A DNA stretch of 64,000 nucleotides, taken from contig DATAZU010000020.1 of NCBI GenBank assembly GCA_036271875.1, positions 124,001 through 188,000 of the forward strand. The letters are read 5' to 3'. Below are positions 58,657 to 64,000 of the stretch, one piece after another. This DNA comes from Galbitalea sp036271875 (lineage in GTDB: Bacteria; Actinomycetota; Actinomycetes; Actinomycetales; Microbacteriaceae). A program made the position numbers and the translations under genes. Every line of letters begins with the position of its first letter. The stretch's first letter is position 1. Under the pieces are notes generated by a model. The model was not told the origin of the DNA. It saw only the letters and a program-made list of their open reading frames with translations, and did not search any database.

Positions 58657-58686
58657 ATGACAATCGTGTGATTCGGGTTATATAGT
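58657..58686 (+). promoter_or_regulatory. Predicted promoter of the 27-codon peptide gene
   Basis: ATGACA (58657-58662), an 18-bp spacer and TATAGT (58681-58686) each match the housekeeping consensus at five of six positions. A start near 58693 would give a leader of about 95 bases, which includes the palindrome GCAACCC-G-GGGTTGC and a CTGAC...GTCAG pair. The stretch 58522-58650 further upstream is AT-rich in places (TCTTTAAATAATTCG) and otherwise shows nothing clear. Confidence 0.6.
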
Positions 58687-58786
58687 GGGAACTCACCCCG
58701 CAACCCGGGGTTGCATCCTCACTGTTCTGACTGCTCAATTGGGCGGCGGGTCAGGGCCGGTGCTCAAAAATTTAGGGGAGGTAATC

Positions 58787-58870
58787 ATGGAGAACGAAAG
58801 CGACACGGTTGGCGGATACTCCGTGCCCGTCGACCCGATGGATCTTCTGCAGTGCGACAGCTGCCAGTAG
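58787..58870 (+). CDS. 27-residue Cys-containing peptide, candidate modified-peptide precursor or small regulator
   Basis: The ATG at 58787 has the near-perfect Shine-Dalgarno AGGGGAGGT, with GGAGG five bases upstream. The peptide is acidic: it begins MENESDTVGGYS, passes through a PVDP turn and ends DPMDLLQCDSCQ. The only Cys residues form a C-terminal CxxC. The gene is isolated, with a good promoter about 100 bases upstream and a strong terminator 24 bases after the stop. It could be a ribosomal-peptide precursor (acidic leader, Cys/Ser core), a metal-binding peptide or a leader peptide. No maturation enzyme is seen in this window. Confidence 0.7.
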   Translation: MENESDTVGGYSVPVDPMDLLQCDSCQ

Positions 58871-58893
58871 GGGCTGTCGACTAAAGACATCCG

Positions 58894-58931
58894 GAAACCC
58901 CCGGTGACCGAAGACGGTCGCCGGGGGTTTC
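58894..58931 (+). terminator. Strong intrinsic terminator after the 27-codon gene
   Basis: GAAACCCCCGG (58894-58904) pairs perfectly with CCGGGGGTTTC (58921-58931); the inner GACCG-AAGA-CGGTC extends the stem. A T-rich stretch (GGGTTTCTGCTTGT) follows. It separates the small gene from the dehydratase operon that begins at 58979, so the small gene has its own transcript. Confidence 0.85.
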
Positions 58932-58978
58932 TGCTTGTGCTGGGACACGGTCCATGGGCGATTAACTAAACTGGCGGC

Positions 58979-59425
58979 GTGCCAGTGAACCCCGAACTGC
59001 AGGGCAGGGTCTTCCCGCCTGCAGCGCCGTACCTCGTCGGTCGCGAGAAGGTGCGGGAGTTCGCATCCGCAGTCCTTTCTGCCAGCACGATCAACTTTGA
59101 TCCCGAAGCCGCGATCGCTGCGGGATATTCGGATGTTGTCGCGCCGCCCACCTTCGCCGTCGTCGTGCAGGAGCGCACTCTCGCCCAGCTTCTCGGCGAT
59201 CCGGATGCCGGGATCGATTTTTCGCGCGTCGTTCACGGCGACCAACGGTTCAGTTACACGCGGCCCATCGTTGCCGGCGACGAGTTGACGGCACAACTCA
59301 CGGTGTCCAGCGTGAAGACGCTCGGCACCCACAGCATGGTGACAGCCGACTCGGTGATAAAGGACGCGAGCGGCGCGCACGTCGTTACCGCGATCTCGAC
59401 GCTCGTCGTGCGGGGTGACGAGTGA
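58979..59425 (+). CDS. HadA-type (FAS1-like) MaoC dehydratase subunit
   Basis: The protein has 148 residues from a GTG. It has the UPF0336/FAS1_DH-like hotdog: FPPAAPYLVGREKVREFASAV and DVVAPPTFAVVVQER. The subunit lacks the catalytic Asp-His pair, which is supplied by the next gene. The order HadA-like, HadB-like, murB is common in actinobacteria. The pair probably dehydrates 3-hydroxyacyl chains in fatty-acid elongation. Confidence 0.88.
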   Translation: MPVNPELQGRVFPPAAPYLVGREKVREFASAVLSASTINFDPEAAIAAGYSDVVAPPTFAVVVQERTLAQLLGDPDAGIDFSRVVHGDQRFSYTRPIVAGDELTAQLTVSSVKTLGTHSMVTADSVIKDASGAHVVTAISTLVVRGDE

Positions 59426-59832
59426 TGGACCTGACGGTTGGCGAGATCGTCGCTGAGAAGACCTACGAGCTCACACGTGACGTTCTCGTGCGCTACGCGG
59501 GAGCATCCGGCGACTTCAATCCGATTCACTATCGCGACGACGTCGCCCGCAGCGTCGGTCTCGACGGCGTGCTCGCCCACGGCATGCTGACCATGGGCAT
59601 CGCCGTGCAGCCGGTCGTCGAGTGGCTTGGCGCCAAGGGAACCATCGTCGACTACCAGGTTCGTTTCACGAGGCCGGTCTTCGTCGACGGCGACCGTGGC
59701 GCGACGGTAACGGTGACGGCCAAGGTCGGCGCCGTCGACGATGGCGGCGCTCGAATCGACCTGACCGTGACCGCTGCGGGCGCGACCGTTCTTGGCAAGG
59801 CCCAGGTGCGGGTGGCGCTGGCCCCAGCATGA
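59425..59832 (+). CDS. HadB-type MaoC dehydratase subunit
   Basis: The ATG at 59425 overlaps the previous stop (TGATG), giving 135 residues. The catalytic hydratase-2 motif is complete: YAGASGDFNPIHYRDDVARSVGL (Asp and His) and GVLAHGMLTMGIAVQ. It forms the active heterodimer with the HadA-like subunit and overlaps murB by ATGA. Confidence 0.9.
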   Translation: MDLTVGEIVAEKTYELTRDVLVRYAGASGDFNPIHYRDDVARSVGLDGVLAHGMLTMGIAVQPVVEWLGAKGTIVDYQVRFTRPVFVDGDRGATVTVTAKVGAVDDGGARIDLTVTAAGATVLGKAQVRVALAPA

Positions 59833-60962
59833 ACCTCGCCGGTCTAACAACCCTCGGAGTTGGCGGTGAAACCGAGCGCGTCCTCGCACCCGCGACGCGC
59901 GACGAACTGCTCGAGGCCGTCCAGGATGGATGGGCAGCGGGTGAGGACATCCTCGTCCTCGGGGGCGGGTCAAACGTGGTCATTTCCGACGAGGGTTTTG
60001 ACGGCACGGTCATCCGAGTCGTTACCCGCGGCATCGAACGCATCGCGGCCGAGACGGCAGCCGTTCGGCCATCCGCATATCTCGGGGATCGCGCTGTGCG
60101 CCTCCGGGTTCAGGCCGGAGAGCCGTGGGACGGGGTGGTCGCACTCGCGGTCGAGAACGGCTGGGCCGGTATCGAGGCACTGTCCGGCATCCCGGGATCG
60201 AGCGGTGCGGCGCCCATCCAGAACATCGGCGCATACGGCCAGGAGATCTCATCGAGCCTCATCGCCATCGAGTTTCTCGACTATCTGACCGGCGACGTTG
60301 AACGCATCCCGGCGACACGACTCGGCCTCGGTTACCGCACCTCGCTGGTGAAACAGGGCCGCGACGGACTCGTCCTCTCGATCGAACTCGAACTGTCTGA
60401 ATCGATTCCTGGCGCATCCGTGTTGAGCCAGCCGGTCGGGTACGCACAGCTCGCCGAGACGCTCGGGGTGCGAATCGGCGATCGTGTTCCGATCGACGAC
60501 CTGCGACAGACCGTGCTCGGACTGCGGGCGGCGAAGGGGATGCTGCTGGATCCGGCAGATCCGAATTCGCGCAGTGCCGGCTCATTCTTTACCAACCCGA
60601 TCGTTGCGGAGAACTTCGCTCGCGGCCTGCCCGCGGACGCGCCACGCTGGCCGACCGCCCCGGATGAGCCGGCCGTTGCCGTTCCGCTCGGCGAGGCGCC
60701 CGCCGCACCGCCGGAGTCTGGCGAGTACCGGGTAAAACTCAGCGCGGCGTGGCTCATCGAGAAGTCGGGGATCAGTCGAGGTTTCGCGCTGCCGGGTTCT
60801 CGCGCGGCGGTGTCATCCGTGCACACCCTCGCCATCGTCAACCGCGGGGGAGCGACCGCAGAGCAGGTTGTCGAACTCGCCCGCTACATCCAGACTCGGG
60901 TATTCGCGGAGTTCGGCGTTCGACTGCACGCCGAACCGGTGTTGGTCGGTCTCGAGCTGTAG
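59829..60962 (+). CDS. murB: UDP-N-acetylenolpyruvoylglucosamine reductase
   Basis: The ATG at 59829 overlaps the upstream stop; the product has 377 residues. FAD-binding motifs are VLGGGSNVVISDEGFDG and GIPGSSGAAPIQNIGAYGQEI; the proton-donor Ser lies in RSAGSFFTNP. The tail with SAAWLIEKSG and VSSVHTLAIVNRGGATA completes the fold. It makes UDP-MurNAc for peptidoglycan in the cytoplasm. The insert rich in Pro and Ala near residue 285 (LGEAPAAPPESG) is longer than in many MurB proteins. Confidence 0.95.
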   Translation: MNLAGLTTLGVGGETERVLAPATRDELLEAVQDGWAAGEDILVLGGGSNVVISDEGFDGTVIRVVTRGIERIAAETAAVRPSAYLGDRAVRLRVQAGEPWDGVVALAVENGWAGIEALSGIPGSSGAAPIQNIGAYGQEISSSLIAIEFLDYLTGDVERIPATRLGLGYRTSLVKQGRDGLVLSIELELSESIPGASVLSQPVGYAQLAETLGVRIGDRVPIDDLRQTVLGLRAAKGMLLDPADPNSRSAGSFFTNPIVAENFARGLPADAPRWPTAPDEPAVAVPLGEAPAAPPESGEYRVKLSAAWLIEKSGISRGFALPGSRAAVSSVHTLAIVNRGGATAEQVVELARYIQTRVFAEFGVRLHAEPVLVGLEL

Positions 60963-60969
60963 CTCACCT

Positions 60970-61449
60970 TCAGGGGTCGAGCAGGTCAAGCCAGCCGGTT
61001 CCGTCGGCGTGCTCGAAGATCAGGTTCGTCTGCGTGCGTTTCACCGCCGGATGTGATGCCAGGTAGCGCAGCACGAAGTCGCGCAGGTCGGTCGCGCTGT
61101 TCGCGGCAACGTGCAACAGGTAGTCCTCGGCGCCCGCCATGTGGAACAGCGACCGTACCCCCGGCCAGGTCGGGGCCGCCTCCCGAAAGCGATCGACCTC
61201 ACCCCGCACGTGTTTGGCCAGCCGCACCGAGATGAGCGCCTGCAGCGGTGCAACTCGATCAAAATCCAGGTCAACGCGGTATCCGCGGATATCGCCGTCG
61301 GCCTGAAGACGACGAATGCGGGTAGAGACGGTCGACTCGGCAACACCGACTTCCGCAGCAAGCGCGGCACCGGATGCGCGCGCATTGCGGGACAGGGCGC
61401 GCACGAGCGCACGATCGAGTTCATCCAACGGAAGATGCTGCGGTTTCAT
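60970..61449 (-). CDS. Lrp/AsnC-family regulator of the divergent PLP-enzyme gene
   Basis: The ATG at 61449 has GAGAGGA six bases upstream, giving 159 residues; the frame to 61470 is less likely. The helix-turn-helix is ASGAALAAEVGVAESTVSTRIRRL and the RAM domain has LFHMAGAEDYLLHVAANS. It is divergent from the Cys/Met-metabolism gene across 106 bases, a typical arrangement for local amino-acid-responsive control. Confidence 0.88.
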   Translation of the reverse strand: MKPQHLPLDELDRALVRALSRNARASGAALAAEVGVAESTVSTRIRRLQADGDIRGYRVDLDFDRVAPLQALISVRLAKHVRGEVDRFREAAPTWPGVRSLFHMAGAEDYLLHVAANSATDLRDFVLRYLASHPAVKRTQTNLIFEHADGTGWLDLLDP

Positions 61450-61555
61450 GGCGTCCTCTCGTCCGTCCACCGCAGCATATCCGCTCGTGAACCGTAATTC
61501 GCTAGATTCTGTGCCGTAGGTTACAAACCGGTGAAGAATCTGCTTCGATCAAGGA

Positions 61556-62749
61556 ATGCAGACCCCGAAGATGCGGATCGAAACCCTTGCCGTTCACGCC
61601 GGAATGGAGGGCGTGACAAAGTCCGGTTCGCACGTTCCGACCATCGACCTGTCGACGACGAATCCTCTGCCCGACGTCGAGTCAGGAGGCGACTCATATG
61701 AGAATCTTGCTACCGGTGGCGACCTCCTTCCCGGCGACTCCGCCGTCTACCGTCGGCTCTGGCAGCCCGGAGTCGCGCGATTCGAGGAGGCGCTCGCCGC
61801 GCTCGAGCAGTCGGAGGGTGCCGTCGCATTCTCGACCGGAATGGGCGCGTTCGCCGCGTGTCTCATCGCATCCGTTGCGGCGGGCAAGCCGCATGTCGTG
61901 GCTCTGCGTCCGCTCTACGGTGGCACCGACCACGTGCTTGACACCGGCCTCCTCGGGACCGAGGTCACCTGGTGCGACCAGGACTCGGTCGCGCGTGCCA
62001 TCCGACCGGACACTGGTCTCGTGGTCCTCGAGTCGCCCGCCAACCCGACCCTGGAGATGGTCGATATCGCCGTGATCGCCGCGCAGGCCGGCGACGTTCC
62101 CGTGCTCGTCGACAACACCTTCGCGACTCCGGTTCTCCAGCGACCGCTCGAACACGGCGCGACCCTGGTTCTGCACAGCGCAACGAAATACATCGGTGGC
62201 CACAGTGACGCAATGGGCGGCGTCGTCGCAACGAACCGCGAATGGATGACTCGTCTGCGCCGGGTCCGCGCCCTAACCGGGGGACTGCTGGGTCCGTTCG
62301 AGGCCTACCTTCTGCACCGCGGCATCCGCACCCTCCCCGTGCGCGTGCGTGCGCAGCAGGCGACGGCGGCCGAACTCGCGCTCCGGTTGTCCCTGCATCC
62401 CATGGTCGAGCGGGTTCACTACCCGGGTCTGCCCGGCCAGGATCGCCAAGGTCTGCTGGGTCGTCAGATCGATGGCCCCGGCTGTCTCATCGCGCTCGAG
62501 ATCGTGGGTGGATACGACGCGGCAGCTCGCTTCATCGAGGGGACCAGGCTGGTTACGCATGCGGTGTCGCTCGGCGGCGTCGACTCGCTCGTGCAGCATC
62601 CCGCATCACTCACGCATCGGCCCGTGGCGCCCGAGGCTCGTCCCGGCGGCGGGATCGTGCGGCTCTCCATTGGGCTCGAGCACGTCGATGATCTGGCCGC
62701 AGACATCACCGCGGCACTCGATCGACTCCGCGAGCCGGTCGCGGTCTAG
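61556..62749 (+). CDS. Cys/Met-metabolism PLP-dependent enzyme (cystathionine/methionine gamma-lyase family)
   Basis: The protein has 397 residues. The PLP lysine is K211 in LHSATKYIGGHSDAMGG; other family marks are AVYRRLWQPGVARFEEALAA, LRPLYGGTDHVLD and VVLESPANPTLEM. The N-terminal segment is unusual in having a Gly-rich insert (PDVESGGDSYENLATGGD). Pairing with an Lrp regulator suggests methionine or homocysteine degradation, but cystathionine gamma-lyase is equally compatible. AAGGA touches the ATG directly; an ATG at 61571 is an alternative. Confidence 0.88.
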   Translation: MQTPKMRIETLAVHAGMEGVTKSGSHVPTIDLSTTNPLPDVESGGDSYENLATGGDLLPGDSAVYRRLWQPGVARFEEALAALEQSEGAVAFSTGMGAFAACLIASVAAGKPHVVALRPLYGGTDHVLDTGLLGTEVTWCDQDSVARAIRPDTGLVVLESPANPTLEMVDIAVIAAQAGDVPVLVDNTFATPVLQRPLEHGATLVLHSATKYIGGHSDAMGGVVATNREWMTRLRRVRALTGGLLGPFEAYLLHRGIRTLPVRVRAQQATAAELALRLSLHPMVERVHYPGLPGQDRQGLLGRQIDGPGCLIALEIVGGYDAAARFIEGTRLVTHAVSLGGVDSLVQHPASLTHRPVAPEARPGGGIVRLSIGLEHVDDLAADITAALDRLREPVAV

Positions 62750-63360
62750 ATCAGGCCAAGTTCCATTGCGCGGGTGACCGCGCGCGTTCGATCGCTTACG
62801 CCCAGCTTCTCGAAGACGTGCAGCAGGTGGGTCTTGACCGTCGCCTCACTGACGAACAGCGCGGTCGCGATGGCCGGATTGCTCATGCCAGCGGCAACGA
62901 GCGTGAGTACTTCCGTCTCGCGCGGGCTGAGTGACGGCACCGGAGTCTTGACGCGCTGAACCAGGAGGGCAGCGATGCGCGGCGCAAGCGCGACATCCCC
63001 TCGAGCGACCGCGCGCAAGCCAGCCAGGATTTCTTCCTGCGGTGCGGCCTTGAGCAGGTATCCGCTCGCCCCGGCTTCGATCGCCGTCAGGATGCTGTCG
63101 TCCGACTCGTAGGTGGTCAGGATGAGCACGCGCGTCCGCGGCCTCGCGGCGAGGATGCGCGCCGTTGCCGCGTCGCCGTCGATGCCGGGCATTCGCAGGT
63201 CCATGAGTACAACATCCGGACTGTGGCGGATCGCGAGCTCGACCGCCTCTTCGCCGGTGCTCGCCTCGGCGAGGACTTCGACATCGTCTGCGGTCTGCAG
63301 CAGCGCAACGATTCCACTCCGGACGATGGGATGATCGTCCGCCACGAGTACCCGGATCAC
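62746..63360 (-). CDS. NarL/FixJ-type response regulator 2
   Basis: The protein has 204 residues from a GTG that overlaps the kinase stop (GTGA). The receiver has VLVADDHPIVRSGIVALL and Asp54 in VVLMDLRMPGIDGD; the output domain has LSPRETEVLTLVAAG and SEATVKTHLLHVFEKL. It is a close paralogue of the regulator at 45376. It ends in a CTAG stop-stop overlap with the PLP-enzyme gene. Confidence 0.95.
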   Translation of the reverse strand: MIRVLVADDHPIVRSGIVALLQTADDVEVLAEASTGEEAVELAIRHSPDVVLMDLRMPGIDGDAATARILAARPRTRVLILTTYESDDSILTAIEAGASGYLLKAAPQEEILAGLRAVARGDVALAPRIAALLVQRVKTPVPSLSPRETEVLTLVAAGMSNPAIATALFVSEATVKTHLLHVFEKLGVSDRTRAVTRAMELGLI

Positions 63361-64000
63361 GCCGTCAACTCCGTGGCCTGGGGCAGGGTCGCGACGAGAG
63401 TAGTGCCGCGCCCGGGTTCGGCAAGGATGTCCAGCGTTCCACGGACGAGCCCCAAACGCTCGCGCAGTCCGGTGATCCCAAAGCCGCTCGAGGGCTGCGC
63501 CGGATCGAACCCGGCCCCGTCATCCGAGATTCGCAGCGATAGCTCGCCATCCAGAACCGTGAGAGTCAGGATCACGGTTCCCGCGGCCGAATGTTTGCGC
63601 ACGTTGGCGAGCGCCTCCTGCGCGCATCGCAGGAGCACGACCTCAGCATCCCGGTCGAGTACAGCCGCGTCGTCGGCGGAGACGGTAACGACGATCCCGG
63701 TCTCGCGCTCAAAGCGCTCGGCGAGCCGACTGAGAGCGACCGCAAGTCCTCCGCCCTCAACGCCGACCGCGGCCCCGGAGGCAACGAGCGACCGCGTTTC
63801 GGTCAAGGCGTTGCGAGCGTTTTCCTCGAGGATGGCGAGTTGCTTCTCGGCCGCTGCCGGATTGCCGGCTGCGAGCTCGCGTCGCCCCCGCTGGGCGGTG
63901 AGGACCAGCCCGGTGAGGTCCTGGGCGATGGTGTCGTGAATCTCGCGAGCCAGCCGTTCGCGCTCGCTTGCCGCACCGGCATTCCGGCTCAGGGCGGCCA
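63357..64000 (-). CDS. Sensor histidine kinase 2, C-terminal part
   Basis: The frame continues to the right edge, so the N-terminal sensor part is missing. Visible are the HisKA_3 phospho-site (ERLAREIHDTIAQDLTGLVL), a helix (GRRELAAGNPAAAEKQLAIL) and the HATPase domain with CAQEALANVRKHS, DDGAGFDPAQPSSGFG and GLRERLGLVRG. It is the partner of the regulator downstream. A TTG at 63806 only looks like a start; the upstream sequence is clearly coding. Confidence 0.92.
   Translation of the reverse strand, partial: AALSRNAGAASERERLAREIHDTIAQDLTGLVLTAQRGRRELAAGNPAAAEKQLAILEENARNALTETRSLVASGAAVGVEGGGLAVALSRLAERFERETGIVVTVSADDAAVLDRDAEVVLLRCAQEALANVRKHSAAGTVILTLTVLDGELSLRISDDGAGFDPAQPSSGFGITGLRERLGLVRGTLDILAEPGRGTTLVATLPQATELTA

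Noticed and set aside
58685..58870. Longer 61-codon version of the small peptide gene
   Set aside because: The GTG at 58685 overlaps the predicted -10 box, whereas the strong Shine-Dalgarno sits just before the ATG at 58787.

Overview
The window looks like a chromosome segment of a high-GC actinobacterium, most likely a member of the Microbacteriaceae (order Micrococcales). This rests on the GC-rich codon use, frequent GTG and TTG starts, dense operons with ATGA/GTGA/TGATG overlaps, the HadA-like/HadB-like/MurB neighbourhood, a luciferase-like (F420-type) oxidoreductase and the actinobacterial DUF6230/DUF6114 pair. The genus assignment is inference. I recognise no rRNA, tRNA, CRISPR array, transposase or phage gene. 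No gene-free stretch exceeds about 300 bases; the larger gaps are described as regulatory or repeat features.

Layout. 1-3.1 kb: a sugar-type ABC importer (permease truncated at the window edge, RbsA-like ATPase, lipoprotein binding protein). 3.2-13.1 kb: an unassigned catabolic island with a ThDP enzyme, two tandem IclR regulators, a VOC-fold (extradiol dioxygenase-like) protein, a fumarylacetoacetase-family hydrolase, a CMD-family protein, a cupin, three SnoaL-like proteins (one with an N-terminal CxxC...CxxC segment), an HbpS/GlcG-like protein, an alpha/beta hydrolase and an old-yellow-enzyme reductase. A 45-bp identical direct repeat lies before the importer and again before the next operon. 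13.4-17.4 kb: a 2-oxoacid or acetoin-type dehydrogenase in which the E2 is a free lipoyl domain followed by a free alpha/beta hydrolase. 18.5-31.0 kb: a complete phenylacetate (paa) catabolon: paaJ-F-H, paaZ, paaR-K-I and paaABCDE-G. Two matching PaaR-type operators sit in two of its promoter regions. 31.1-35.1 kb: a branched-chain 2-oxoacid dehydrogenase operon (E1a, E1b, E2; no E3) with an Lrp-type regulator.

36-44 kb: a glycan module with a large LuxR-type ATPase regulator, GH38 alpha-mannosidase, GPH-type sugar symporter and LLM-family oxidoreductase. 44-47.8 kb: rlmN and a NarL-type two-component system with a small membrane protein. 48-50.3 kb: a DUF6230/DUF6114/secreted-protein operon with two families of short tandem repeats and a structured leader. 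50.3-55.7 kb: an HtrA-like protease, rhomboid-like protein, DUF488, Mug-type glycosylase, carboxylesterase, a small helical protein and a thioredoxin-reductase-like flavoprotein.

55.8-59 kb is the most unusual part. Two tandem surface-protein genes each begin with a complete sortase-signal-like module (C-LPATG, membrane segment, RRR) at the N-terminus, followed by a second membrane segment, a signal-peptidase-like site and a Cys at the same spacing. About 1 kb downstream is a free-standing 27-codon gene ending in QCDSCQ, with its own promoter, a very strong Shine-Dalgarno and a strong terminator. 59-64 kb: HadA/HadB-like dehydratases and murB, an Lrp regulator divergent from a Cys/Met-metabolism PLP enzyme, and a second NarL-type two-component system truncated at the window end.

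Together the window suggests a soil or plant-associated heterotroph that funnels aromatic acids (phenylacetyl-CoA route plus a probable second aromatic route), 2-oxoacids and mannosidic glycans into acyl-CoA metabolism.
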